Shown: positions 8,052 through 17,736 of the stretch, one piece after another
Numbering within the stretch: position 1 is the stretch's first letter
Layout of the letters: each line of letters opens with the position of its first letter
NCBI GenBank assembly: GCA_947628705.1
Contig: CANRAZ010000014.1
Location: 1 to 42,537, forward strand
Source of the DNA: an uncultured Lachnospiraceae bacterium
GTDB taxonomy: Bacteria > Bacillota > Clostridia > Lachnospirales > Lachnospiraceae
Direction: 5' to 3'
Length of the DNA: 42,537 bases
Notes under the pieces: model-generated
What the model saw: the letters and a program-made list of their open reading frames with translations, nothing else
The model's database searches: none
Told to the model about the DNA's origin: nothing
Made by a program: the position numbers and the translations under genes

Positions 8052-9721
8052 ATCGGAGCATCGTTTCCGACAGGGAAATACACTGTGATCTCAGTTCCTT
8101 CTCCCAAAGCGCTTTTAAGCTCTATTCTGGCATTGTGTATTTTAGCGGCATGCTTCACAATTGAAAGTCCGAGGCCTGTCCCTCCAACTTCCTTTGAATG
8201 GCTTTTATCCACCCTGTAGAAGCGCTCAAATATTCTTCCCTGATGTTCAGGCGGTATTCCTATGCCGGTGTCCTTAACGGTAACCGCCGCTTCGGAATCT
8301 CCTGATTTTACTTCTATAACTACAGTTCCGTTCGGACGGTTATATTTAATCGCGTTATCACAAAGATTGAAAATAATTCCGTTAATAAGCTGACGTATGC
8401 CGTTTATAACGGCAGACTCTCCGATTACGCTCACCTCTATGCCTGCATTTTCAGCTTCCGGCTGAAGGCTCCTTTTAACCTCCTCCGCAGCCGCAAGAAG
8501 CTCAACAGCCTCACGCCTCATGTCCTCCGCACCCTCGTCAAGTCTTGACAGCCTGATTATATCCTCAACAAGAAGTATCATTCGCTGAGCCTCGTTATAT
8601 ATCTTGGCTGAAAAGGCTTTGATATCGCCGTCCTTGGCAATTCCGTTTACGATGAGCTCTGCATAACCCGAAATAGAGTGCAGCGGTGTTTTAAGCTCGT
8701 GTGAAACATTGGCGGTAAATTCACGCCTCATTGCTTCTGATTTTTCCTTTTCGGTGACGTCGAATATAAGAAGAACAGCTCCCGAAACCTCGCCGTCGGA
8801 GTAAACGGGGCTGGCGTCAAACTGATATATTCCTGCCGGAAACTCCGCTATGGCCTCTTCCCTGCTTCCTTCAAGAGCCTTGCTTAATATTTCCTGTATC
8901 CTTCTGCTTCTGTTTACAACAAGAATATTCTGACCGATACAGCCCTCGTCCGTATTGAGAAATTCTCCTGCCGCACGGTTAAGGCTGATGACAGTGCCCT
9001 TTCTGTTAAGCAGCACCAATCCTTCATTCATGCTTTTTGTTACGGCTTCAAATTCCTCACGTCGACGTGCAAGCTCTGCCGACTGTATTTTCAGCTCCTT
9101 CTGCTGACTGTCTATTCTTTTAAGCAAAGGGGAGATCTCATCATATCCTTCATTTGAAAGAGGCTCGTCAAGATTTATTTCGTTCAGGGGTTTTACTATG
9201 TTCTTGGAAATTCTCGACGCAAGCGCAAGGGAAAGCGCAACTGCAAGAATAAAAACAATCAGTACCGGCTGCGTCATACCAAGCATCAGCGTCAGCACAG
9301 AACGCTGTGCAACGGAAACTCTCACCACAGTTCCGTCATTAAGCTTCTGAGCTGCATAAAGGGAGCGTTCCGTAAGAGTCGAAGAATAACGGGAGCTTTC
9401 CCCATAGCCGTCTTCAAAAGCCTTTTTGACCTCCTCACGCTCCATATGGTTCTCCATCTCTGTGGAGTTTTTATCGGTATCAAACAAAACCTCGCCGTCG
9501 GACGCGATCCACGTTATCCTGTAATTGCCGGTATCAAGTCCATCAAAAAATTTCGCGCCCTCTGCCTCTACTCCCTGTGACGCAAGCCCTGTCTGGACCT
9601 TAAGCTGTTTTTTCCAAACTCCCGAAAAGTAGCTGTAAAGCACTCCCATAAAAAGAACCAGAGACGCAAAATATACTACGAGAGCAACGATACATATGGC
9701 ACGGAAAATTCGTTTTGTCAT
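8048..9721 (-). CDS. phoR: Phosphate-regulon-type sensor histidine kinase (PhoR-like)
   Basis: The 557-residue membrane kinase has one helix at about residues 7-30, an extracytoplasmic sensor domain, a second helix at about 148-168, a HAMP-like linker, and a PAS domain (about 225-325, FEAVTKSMNEGLVLLNRKG). The HisKA box follows with the phosphoacceptor in FTANVSHELKTPLHS, then the ATPase domain (N-box LCDNAIKYN, G1 DTGIGIP, F-box RIFERFYRVD, G2 GGTGLGLSIV). Its ATG overlaps the regulator gene by 4 bp. The architecture and the pst/symporter neighbourhood indicate PhoR, the phosphate-starvation sensor. Assignment rests on context as well as domains. Confidence 0.85.
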   Translation of the reverse strand: MTKRIFRAICIVALVVYFASLVLFMGVLYSYFSGVWKKQLKVQTGLASQGVEAEGAKFFDGLDTGNYRITWIASDGEVLFDTDKNSTEMENHMEREEVKKAFEDGYGESSRYSSTLTERSLYAAQKLNDGTVVRVSVAQRSVLTLMLGMTQPVLIVFILAVALSLALASRISKNIVKPLNEINLDEPLSNEGYDEISPLLKRIDSQQKELKIQSAELARRREEFEAVTKSMNEGLVLLNRKGTVISLNRAAGEFLNTDEGCIGQNILVVNRSRRIQEILSKALEGSREEAIAEFPAGIYQFDASPVYSDGEVSGAVLLIFDVTEKEKSEAMRREFTANVSHELKTPLHSISGYAELIVNGIAKDGDIKAFSAKIYNEAQRMILLVEDIIRLSRLDEGAEDMRREAVELLAAAEEVKRSLQPEAENAGIEVSVIGESAVINGIRQLINGIIFNLCDNAIKYNRPNGTVVIEVKSGDSEAAVTVKDTGIGIPPEHQGRIFERFYRVDKSHSKEVGGTGLGLSIVKHAAKIHNARIELKSALGEGTEITVYFPVGNDAPI

Positions 9722-10392
9722 TCTTTGACCTCCAAACGGTAACCTACTCCCCTGACGGTTTCAATGCAGTCTCCGCTCTTTCCGAGTTTTGTCCTTAGTG
9801 TTCCTATATGAACGTCAACGGTTCTTGTCTCGCCTACATAGTCCATGCCCCATATGATTGAAAGAAGCCTGTCCCTCGTAAAAACCTGCCCTGCATTTTC
9901 CATGAACAGATGCAAAAGCTCAAATTCCTTAAGAGTAAGCTGTACTCTTTCTCCGTCCGCAGTAACCGTGTGTTCGCTTAAATTCATCTCGATGCTTCCA
10001 ATTTTAAGGAAATTGCTCTTATCCTTAGGAGTACATCTTCGCAGCACCGCCTTTATTCTTGAAACCATCTCCATCATTCCAAACGGCTTTGCAAGATAAT
10101 CGTCGGCGCCCGTATCAAGTCCGATAACCTTATCGTATTCAGTTCCCCTTGCAGTCGCCATTATAACAGGTATATCCTTTGTGTCGCCGCGCATACGCAG
10201 TTTTTTAAGTATGGATATCCCGTCCTCGCCCGGAAGCATTATATCAAGTACGATAAGCTCAGGCTTTTTACCGGCGAGTCCTTCAAAAAAGGATTTTCCC
10301 TCTGAAAAGCCCGCAGCCTCAAAGCCGGAGGCATTAAGCGTGTATATCATCAGTTCTCTTATGCTGTCGTCATCCTCAACGCAGAATATCAT
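9718..10392 (-). CDS. phoP: OmpR-family response regulator (PhoP/PhoB-like)
   Basis: The regulator of about 224 residues has a receiver domain (acidic pocket EDDD, phosphoacceptor Asp in LIVLDIMLPGEDG, switch residues in MATARG, Lys in LAKPF) and a C-terminal winged-helix DNA-binding domain (LTLKEFELLHLFMENAGQVFTR, VDVHIGTLRTKLG). The ATG at 10392 has GGGGAGA upstream; an in-frame TTG 18 bp earlier is less likely. It is co-transcribed with the kinase and has a Pho-box-like direct repeat upstream, consistent with autoregulation. It would activate pst and the Na/Pi symporter under phosphate limitation. Confidence 0.88.
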   Translation of the reverse strand: MIFCVEDDDSIRELMIYTLNASGFEAAGFSEGKSFFEGLAGKKPELIVLDIMLPGEDGISILKKLRMRGDTKDIPVIMATARGTEYDKVIGLDTGADDYLAKPFGMMEMVSRIKAVLRRCTPKDKSNFLKIGSIEMNLSEHTVTADGERVQLTLKEFELLHLFMENAGQVFTRDRLLSIIWGMDYVGETRTVDVHIGTLRTKLGKSGDCIETVRGVGYRLEVKE

Positions 10393-10565
10393 AGTTTCTC
10401 CCCGCTTCAATGTGTTTTTTATGCGTTTTTAATCTGTTTTCAGATCTTAAATTTTCTTCAGGCATCGGATTTCTTTCAGTCTTTACTAAAGCCAAAAGCT
10501 TCTTCCGGTAAACTAGCCTTTTTATGAATTTTACACTTAAAAAGTAAGCTTTTGAACACTTATTA

Positions 10566-10582
10566 AGTAAAGTTTTTGTAAA
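10566..10582 (-). promoter_or_regulatory. Pho-box-like direct repeat upstream of the regulator operon
   Basis: On the minus strand TTTACA (10577-10582) and TTTACT (10566-10571) are separated by 5 bp. This is the same spacing and nearly the same sequence as the site before the Na/Pi symporter gene. It is about 174 bp before the regulator ATG. Confidence 0.45.
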
Positions 10583-10616
10583 ATTTGCAGTTGAATGAAA
10601 AACTTCGGTTGATCCA

Positions 10617-10712
10617 GTGCTCTGTCATCCGGGCGCACAGGTAATTCAGTGGCTCTGTCATTCGGACGCGCAGGTGATTAGTGTTCTGTCATCCAGACAC
10701 GCATCTGATTCA
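10617..10712. repeat. Three 32-bp tandem repeats spanning the 3' end of the GH127 gene
   Basis: Units 10617-10648, 10649-10680 and 10681-10712 follow a pattern of CTGTCATCC, then a GC-rich CGCGCAGGT-like core, then GATT. The unit at 10681-10712 is coding and gives the last residues (about NQMRVWMTEH) of the glycosidase. The other two lie beyond its stop codon. Confidence 0.75.
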
Positions 10713-12648
10713 AGCCTCTGTTGCCCCAAAGAAAATAGGGAATTGCAACTGCTTCACAGCTTTTTTCAGCCGCCTTTTTGTATGAATAAAGTCCCTCCTG
10801 CTCTTCACGCCTGTAGGCTGCCGCTTTCAGTTTCACAGTCCTTACGCAAGTTCCCGAAACCTCCATTCCGCAAACTGTATCCGCAACCGGCGTTTTATTA
10901 GTGTCGACTGAAAGAGAAAGCACATCTCCGTCATTATCAACTCCCTCAAAGCAGTACACCAGAGGGCCTCTTTGAATTGCAGCACAGCCTGTGGTTTCAG
11001 CGACCTTAGGAGACGCATAGACAAAGAATGCCCTACTGTCAAGCTCCACCTCAATAACGTCTCCAGCCTTGGTATCACTTATATATGCATATCCCGATGA
11101 TACACTGACTGAAAATGCGCTGCATGAACCATTGCTGGACAAATTTTTGTCAAAATCAAGCCTCTGTCCGTTTTTCGTGACGCTAAAGCTTTCGCTCCAT
11201 TCAGGAATATGTATTGCAAGCGTCTTTCCGCCCTTGATCACCTCATAGCTCACCTTAAATCCGTAAGGATATTCCGTTTTGCAGATTACCTCAAGTCCGT
11301 TTCCAAAATCCGTTTTTCCTGCTGCATACATGTGACAGTAGCCTGTGCTTTCGCTTGCTCCGTAGGCATATTTTCCAAAGGAGCTTACGGCTCTGGCAAT
11401 ATTCGGAGGACAGCAGGCACAGGCATACCAGCCCGGACGCTGCGGCAGGTCGTGTCTGTGGGTTGCGGCGACACCGGATATGCCGGGAATCACCTCAAGC
11501 GGATTCACATAAAAAAACTTTTTTCCGTCCTGCTGCATTCCTGCAAGCACAGTGTTGTAAAACGCCCTCTCCATTATGTCCGCATACTGCCCGTCTATCT
11601 CATTTTCAAGCATTGCAGAGGCAAAAAACATAAGGCCGACAGATGCACAGGTCTCTGCATAGGCAGTATCATTAGGCAAATCATAGTCAACCGTAAATGC
11701 TTCCCCGATTACAGTCTGACCAATTCCTCCGGTAACATACATTCTTTTCTGCGTTATACTTTCCCACAAACGTTTGCAGGCGTCAAGCAGCTCCCCGTCA
11801 TCAGTTTCGGAAGCGAGGTCTGCCATTGCGGTGTAAAGATATACCGCGCGCACGCTGTGTCCCACTGCATCCTTCTGTTCTCTTACCGGAGCGCCGTACT
11901 GCTCATAGTCATAATCGGACGGATCGCTGCCCCATACCGTCCAGCTGCGAAGCTTCTGCTCCTTCTCATAGAAGTGCTTGTCCACACCTCTTACGTCAAT
12001 AAAGTGCTTTGCAAGGTCAAGGCAATGCACGTTCTTTGTTGTCCTGTACATTTTAAGCAGCGCAAGCTCGACCTCAGGATGCCCCGGATAGCCACCGTGG
12101 CCTTCTGTTATAAAATGCCTGTAGATATGCTCTGCATTTTTCTCCATAGCCCTAAGAAGCTTGTCCTTACCTGTCGCATCATAGTAAGCCGTTGCAGCCT
12201 CCATCATATGACCTGCACAATAAAGCTCATGGCCTTCAAGAAGATTTGTCCATCTCTTGTCCCTGTCCTTAACAGTAAAATAAGTGTTGAGATAGCCGTC
12301 CTCATCCTGTGCACCGACAATTATATCGATCAAAGAATCCGCAGTCTTTTCAAGCTCGGCATCCGGGAACAGCACGAGTGAATATGCCACTGCTTCAAGC
12401 CACTTTGCAGCGTCGCTGTCCTGAAATACCATGCCGTAGAATCCGTCGCCGACATCCTCGCCCCTCAGAGCTTTTCCTGCGTTTATAAAATTTTGAACCA
12501 CATGGCTCTTTTCCGCGCCTTCCGCCTCATCGCACAGCACCTGATACTGGTAAGGAATTACGGTCTCCTTTATAAGTTTTTGACAGCTGTTGATAAAACC
12601 CTCGCAGGGAGTAAATGACTTAATACTGATTTTTTCCTGTTTTTTCAT
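10678..12648 (-). CDS. Glycoside hydrolase family 127 protein (beta-L-arabinofuranosidase type)
   Basis: The 656-residue cytoplasmic protein has no signal peptide. It matches GH127 (alpha/alpha barrel plus beta-sandwich domains), known from HypBA1, which releases L-arabinofuranose from plant glycoproteins. The zinc/nucleophile set of that family is visible: Glu332 and Cys334 in ETCASVG, and Cys412 and Cys413 in CACCPPN, where the first Cys of the CC pair corresponds to the catalytic nucleophile. The Cys at 410 is also present. A good promoter and the start MKKQEKISIKSFTPCEGF support the 5' end. It stands alone, without transporter or other glycosidase genes. The C-terminal tail is formed by a repeat unit. 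Confidence 0.9.
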   Translation of the reverse strand: MKKQEKISIKSFTPCEGFINSCQKLIKETVIPYQYQVLCDEAEGAEKSHVVQNFINAGKALRGEDVGDGFYGMVFQDSDAAKWLEAVAYSLVLFPDAELEKTADSLIDIIVGAQDEDGYLNTYFTVKDRDKRWTNLLEGHELYCAGHMMEAATAYYDATGKDKLLRAMEKNAEHIYRHFITEGHGGYPGHPEVELALLKMYRTTKNVHCLDLAKHFIDVRGVDKHFYEKEQKLRSWTVWGSDPSDYDYEQYGAPVREQKDAVGHSVRAVYLYTAMADLASETDDGELLDACKRLWESITQKRMYVTGGIGQTVIGEAFTVDYDLPNDTAYAETCASVGLMFFASAMLENEIDGQYADIMERAFYNTVLAGMQQDGKKFFYVNPLEVIPGISGVAATHRHDLPQRPGWYACACCPPNIARAVSSFGKYAYGASESTGYCHMYAAGKTDFGNGLEVICKTEYPYGFKVSYEVIKGGKTLAIHIPEWSESFSVTKNGQRLDFDKNLSSNGSCSAFSVSVSSGYAYISDTKAGDVIEVELDSRAFFVYASPKVAETTGCAAIQRGPLVYCFEGVDNDGDVLSLSVDTNKTPVADTVCGMEVSGTCVRTVKLKAAAYRREEQEGLYSYKKAAEKSCEAVAIPYFLWGNRGLNQMRVWMTEH

Positions 12649-12707
12649 TTCTGACTTCTCCTGTCTATACCGCCGGTTATTTGCATTTTTCCGTTCTTTT
12701 ATAAGTG

Positions 12708-12735
12708 ATTATAAGCCTTGATAAAGTTTTTTCAA
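12708..12735 (-). promoter_or_regulatory. Promoter of the GH127 gene
   Basis: On the minus strand TTGAAA (12730-12735) and TATAAT (12708-12713) are 16 bp apart, about 60 bp before the ATG. Confidence 0.55.
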
Positions 12736-12990
12736 GCATAAGATTATTTCAAATTTGAGTTAATGATTATTGGCGTAAAATGCAGTTTCGTTTATAGTTA
12801 TAAATACTAAGCAGTAAAAAACACGGATAAGGATTCTTTGCTTGCCGCCAAAGACGGTGTAATGGGAAGAAAAATGCAGGGTCTTAATCTTACAACAAGA
12901 AAACGAGCCTCAGGAATAAAATAATAACCTTTGTCAGAAAAACAAAAAATAAAAAAAGCGCCTGCAATACTCCCCTGTAAAAGACAAACA
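12736..12990. other. Intergenic DNA between the GH127 promoter and the enolase terminator
   Basis: No gene or structured element is supportable here. Short open frames occur on both strands, but none has a ribosome binding site and a recognisable product. Confidence 0.5.
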
Positions 12991-13008
12991 GCTTTCCGCA
13001 CGGAAAGC
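12981..13008 (-). terminator. Probable terminator of the enolase gene
   Basis: GCTTTCC (12991-12997) and GGAAAGC (13002-13008) form a 7-bp stem with a 4-nt loop, followed on the minus strand by the T-rich tract TGTTTGTCTTTT. It starts about 50 bp after the eno stop. Confidence 0.55.
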
Positions 13009-13057
13009 CGTCAGTCAGTTTGTTATGGTTTACAGTTATGAATAATGCCTTGGTAAA

Positions 13058-14455
<1,398 letters not shown>

Positions 14456-14610
14456 CTAAACCTCCCTAATCTCTTGGTTTTAGGTAAATTTTTCCCTGTT
14501 TTATTTTTTTTATTCTAATAACAGCGGCTTATTGGAGTAAAAAAGATTATCCGGCCGGTCCTCGGCGAATAAATGCCTGCGCTCAAGCACGTCAGGAATT
14601 AATTATACTT

Positions 14611-16827
14611 TTACATACCCGCTAAGCTTTTACGCTTTTCATAGCTCTTCTCATTTTCACGCTTATACGGTCTGAAAAGCAGATACAGAAAGACGATGAT
14701 AATAAGGAATGCGGCTACTGTGCCGACGCCGAATGCGCCTCCGCTGATAAGCGTTCCAATCTGGTATATGCAAAGCGCCGTGGCATAAGCAAGCAGGCAC
14801 TGATAGCCGATAGCGAACCAGAACCACTTTGCGCTGTTCATTTCTCTCTTGATCGCTCCCATAGCCGCGAAGCAAGGCGCGCAGAGAAGGTTGAAAACGA
14901 GGTAGCTGTAGGCAGCTATGACGGTCATGTTGGCGGCGAGCGCTCCCCAAACCTCTGAACCGTCCTCTGCAACCTCTGCATATCCAAACAGTATGCCGAA
15001 GGTTCCTACAACATTTTCCTTTGCGACAAGTCCTGTAACCGCCGCGACGGCGCTCTTCCAATCGCCCCAGCCGAGCGGCGTAAATATCCATGCAATTCCG
15101 TTACCTATTTTGGCAAGAATACTGTTTTCGATCTCAAGATCCTCAAGCATACGGAATTCTCCGTCGACCCAGCCAAAGTAGGTGGTAAACCATACTACTA
15201 TCGTAGAAAGCAGTATGATCGTGCCTGCCTTCTTAATAAATGACCAGCCGCGCTCCCACATGCTTCTAAGAACAGCGCCAACCGTCGGAAGGTGGTATGC
15301 AGGAAGCTCCATGACAAAAGGAGCAGGGTCGCCTGAAAACATTTTCGTTTTCTTAAGAATGACTCCGGAGCATACTATTGCCGCAAGTCCCACGAAATAA
15401 GCGCTCCATGAAACCCAGCCTGCCTCATTGAAAAACGCTCCTGCGATAAGGGCAATGATAGGGAGCTTTGCTCCGCAAGGAATGAAGGTCGTCGTCATAA
15501 CAGTCATTTTACGGTCTCTGTCATTTTCAATCGTTCTTGACGCCATAACGCCCGGAACTCCGCAGCCTGTACCGATAAGCATCGGTATAAAGGACTTTCC
15601 TGAAAGGCCGAATCTTCGGAAAACCCTGTCCATAATGAAAGCTACCCTCGCCATGTATCCGCAGGCTTCGAGAAAAGCGAGGAATATGAAAAGCACGAGC
15701 ATCTGCGGAACAAATCCAAGAACCGCCCCTACGCCTGCCACTATACCGTCAAGTATCAGTCCCTTGAGCCATTCTGCACAGTTTAGCGCATCCAGTCCTT
15801 TTTCAATAAGCTCAGGCACGCTTGGCACCCTGAGGCTTTTAATGCCGAAAAGATTCCAGCCGTCTCCGAACACGCCGTCATTTGCCCAGTCCGTAGCCCA
15901 GCCGCCGACCGTGGTAACCGAAACATAATACACAATAAACATGACGACGGCAAAAATCGGGAGAGCGAGCCATCTGTTTGTGACGATCCTGTCGATCTTA
16001 TCCGATACGCTCAGCTTCTGACCCTTTGATTTGCTCACGCACTCTCCGATAATACGCGAAATATATGTATATCTTTCGTTGGTGAATATGCTCTCTGTGT
16101 CATCATCCATTTCTTTTTCAAGACGCGCTATCTCAGGTGAAACATCTACGGATTTTTTGAGTTTACCGTTGATCTTGCTGTCCTTTTCAAGAAGCTTTAT
16201 TGCAAAAAAACGTTTCTGCTCATCCGGAACCGCGCCGTAAATGCTTTCCTCAACGGTCTTGACAACCTCCTCAACATTTTCGCTGAAGCACGGCGCCGGA
16301 GCCGCATTTGCGCCTTTCAGTGCGAGCTTAACCGCCTTCTCGGCAGCCTCCTTTATTCCGGTGCCCTTCAGTGCGGAGATTTCAACCACATCACAGCCAA
16401 GCCTTTTGCTGAGCTTGTCGGCATACACCTTTTCACCGTTCTTCTCAAGAACGTCCGTCATGTTCACCGCTATTATTACCGGAATCCCAAGTTCAAGAAT
16501 CTGAGTTGAAAGATAAAGATTCCTTTCAATATTGGTTCCGTCCACAATGTTTATTATCGCGTCGGGTCTTTCGTCAATAAGATAATTTCTGGCAACTACC
16601 TCCTCAAGAGTATAAGGCGACAGCGAATATATGCCCGGAAGGTCCGTAACGGTTACATTCTCTGCACCTTCAGGCATATAGGATTTCTTAAGCCTTCCTT
16701 CCTTTTTCTCCACCGTTACTCCCGGCCAGTTCCCGACAAACTGGTTGGAGCCTGTCAAAGCATTAAACAATGTTGTTTTACCACAGTTCGGATTACCCGC
16801 AAGCGCAATTTTAACAGACATTTTCAT
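14611..16827 (-). CDS. feoB: Ferrous iron transport protein B
   Basis: The 738-residue Fe(II) importer has an N-terminal G domain (G1 GNPNCGKTT at 11-19, G2 in VGNWPGVTVEK, G3 DLPGIYSL, G4 NMTD) and a helical guanine-dissociation-inhibitor region to about 275. The membrane core follows, with Gate motifs such as GTGCGVPGVMASRTIEND and GLVAKENVVGTFGILFG, and the C-terminal FeoB domain. All G motifs are intact. It follows two feoA genes but is separated from them by a terminator-like hairpin and an operator-like dyad, so it may have its own regulated promoter. FeoB works under anoxic, iron-poor conditions. Confidence 0.96.
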   Translation of the reverse strand: MKMSVKIALAGNPNCGKTTLFNALTGSNQFVGNWPGVTVEKKEGRLKKSYMPEGAENVTVTDLPGIYSLSPYTLEEVVARNYLIDERPDAIINIVDGTNIERNLYLSTQILELGIPVIIAVNMTDVLEKNGEKVYADKLSKRLGCDVVEISALKGTGIKEAAEKAVKLALKGANAAPAPCFSENVEEVVKTVEESIYGAVPDEQKRFFAIKLLEKDSKINGKLKKSVDVSPEIARLEKEMDDDTESIFTNERYTYISRIIGECVSKSKGQKLSVSDKIDRIVTNRWLALPIFAVVMFIVYYVSVTTVGGWATDWANDGVFGDGWNLFGIKSLRVPSVPELIEKGLDALNCAEWLKGLILDGIVAGVGAVLGFVPQMLVLFIFLAFLEACGYMARVAFIMDRVFRRFGLSGKSFIPMLIGTGCGVPGVMASRTIENDRDRKMTVMTTTFIPCGAKLPIIALIAGAFFNEAGWVSWSAYFVGLAAIVCSGVILKKTKMFSGDPAPFVMELPAYHLPTVGAVLRSMWERGWSFIKKAGTIILLSTIVVWFTTYFGWVDGEFRMLEDLEIENSILAKIGNGIAWIFTPLGWGDWKSAVAAVTGLVAKENVVGTFGILFGYAEVAEDGSEVWGALAANMTVIAAYSYLVFNLLCAPCFAAMGAIKREMNSAKWFWFAIGYQCLLAYATALCIYQIGTLISGGAFGVGTVAAFLIIIVFLYLLFRPYKRENEKSYEKRKSLAGM

Positions 16828-16937
16828 ACTCCCTTCTTAGTAATAATTTTATGCTTTGTTCCTTATTCAGCCGCATTTACAGACACCTTTCTTTTGCAGC
16901 CGTGCCTTTATTATGATGTTTTATGCGGCTATCATTC

Positions 16938-16953
16938 GTTAGTAACTACTAAC
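16938..16953 (-). promoter_or_regulatory. DtxR-type operator candidate upstream of feoB
   Basis: GTTAG-N6-CTAAC, imperfect only in the two central-spacer positions, lies between feoA and feoB about 110 bp before the feoB ATG. It shares its half-sites with the dyad over the feoA promoter. A convincing -10 box for a feoB-specific promoter is not obvious. Confidence 0.5.
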
Positions 16954-16964
16954 TCAAGTGCTTT

Positions 16965-17009
16965 AAAAAAGAACCTTTTAGTTCCTTCAAAAAAACCGCC
17001 GGTTCTTTT
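16965..17009 (-). terminator. Terminator-like hairpin after the feoA pair
   Basis: AAAAGAACC (16967-16975) pairs with GGTTCTTTT (17001-17009) across a 25-nt loop, and on the minus strand a run of T follows. An alternative short GAAC/GTTC hairpin lies inside. The long loop makes it a weak terminator, so read-through into feoB is possible. Confidence 0.4.
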
Positions 17010-17230
17010 TACTCAACTTCAATCATCTCGGCATCGGCTTTTCTTATGGAAAGCTCATAGCCTCTGACCGTCACTTCAATCGGATCCCCAAGAGGAGCTA
17101 CCTTTCTGACATAGACGTCAACTCCCTTTGTAATCCCCATGTCCATAATCCTTCTCTTGACAGGGCCTTCGCCGTTAAGCTTTCTGACCTTAACGGTCTG
17201 TCCGCAGGCGATGTTTCGCAAAGTGCTCAT
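17009..17230 (-). CDS. feoA: FeoA-domain protein, second copy
   Basis: A small cytoplasmic SH3-like protein of about 73 residues (STLRNIACGQTVKVRKL, ending LSIRKADAEMIEVE) that assists FeoB in ferrous iron uptake. The ATG at 17230 has GGAGG upstream; the in-frame TTG at 17245 lies within the ribosome binding site. The pattern RRIMDMGITKGVDVYVRKVAPLGDP is the FeoA core. It follows the other feoA by 79 bp in the same direction. Confidence 0.9.
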   Translation of the reverse strand: MSTLRNIACGQTVKVRKLNGEGPVKRRIMDMGITKGVDVYVRKVAPLGDPIEVTVRGYELSIRKADAEMIEVE

Positions 17231-17309
17231 TTGTTCTTCCTCCAAATAATTTTTTATTAAGGACGCCTTGGCGTTCTTCGATTGTTATATATGCCGCAAG
17301 GTCACGGAT

Positions 17310-17519
17310 TTATACCATAATTTTATTTGCCATGTCTCTGCCTATAGCCACTCTTGAATCTTTTACGTTCACGATAAGATTGCCGTTAATTTCGGAAATT
17401 ACGGTTACCGTACCCCCTGTAACAAATCCAAGGTTTTCCAGAAACTTTCTGGTTTCCTCCTTGCCGCCCACTCTTAAAATAACGTTCGGTTCTCCCGTTT
17501 TCGCCATTGATAAAGGCAT
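17310..17519 (-). CDS. feoA: FeoA-domain protein, first copy
   Basis: A 69-residue FeoA/SH3-like protein with the core LENLGFVTGGTVTVISEINGNLIVNVKDSRVAIGRDMANKIMV. It is the first gene of the feo cluster, preceded by GGAGATGAG and by a strong promoter overlapped by a DtxR-type dyad. Two tandem feoA genes ahead of feoB are common in Clostridia. This copy is more diverged at its N-terminus (VGGKEETRKFL replaces the usual CR-type region). Confidence 0.88.
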   Translation of the reverse strand: MPLSMAKTGEPNVILRVGGKEETRKFLENLGFVTGGTVTVISEINGNLIVNVKDSRVAIGRDMANKIMV

Positions 17520-17584
17520 TATCTCATCTCCTTTTTGATTTTTCTGAACATTTTACAAATTCGGCTCCTATAACCTTTGCCATT

Positions 17585-17617
17585 GGTTAGTATACTCTTA
17601 CCTCAATTAGTTGTCAA
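17585..17617 (-). promoter_or_regulatory. feoA promoter with overlapping DtxR-type operator
   Basis: On the minus strand TTGACA (17612-17617), 17 bp, TATACT (17589-17594). A dyad GGTAAG-N6-CTAACC (17585-17602) covers the -10 box. Binding there would block RNA polymerase, fitting iron-dependent repression by the DtxR-family protein encoded nearby. Confidence 0.65.
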
Positions 17618-17652
17618 TAACTTTTTTCATTTTTTTACTTTTCTTTTTGTGC

Positions 17653-17692
17653 TTGTGACTTTACATGTTTTAGTGTATAATTATGTGGTTAG
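17653..17692 (+). promoter_or_regulatory. Promoter of the DUF1846-dtxR operon with a GGTTAG half-site
   Basis: TTGTGA (17653-17658), 17 bp, TATAAT (17676-17681). A GGTTAG half-site at 17687-17692 lies at the expected transcription start, but the partner half-site is not recognisable. Regulation by the same repressor is possible, not shown. Confidence 0.55.
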
Positions 17693-17736
17693 TAAATTAA
17701 TCAATTCAGAAAAAACCGAAAGGTCAACAGTTCATT

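Noticed and set aside
11209-12381. A 390-codon open frame on the plus strand opposite the glycosidase gene
   Set aside because: It is antisense to a clear GH127 gene with intact catalytic motifs, is rich in Cys, His and Ser, has no ribosome binding site and matches no family.
12807-13001. Small gene between the glycosidase and enolase genes
   Set aside because: The 64-codon frame overlaps the probable enolase terminator, lacks a ribosome binding site and has no recognisable motif. A plus-strand frame in the same DNA is equally unsupported.
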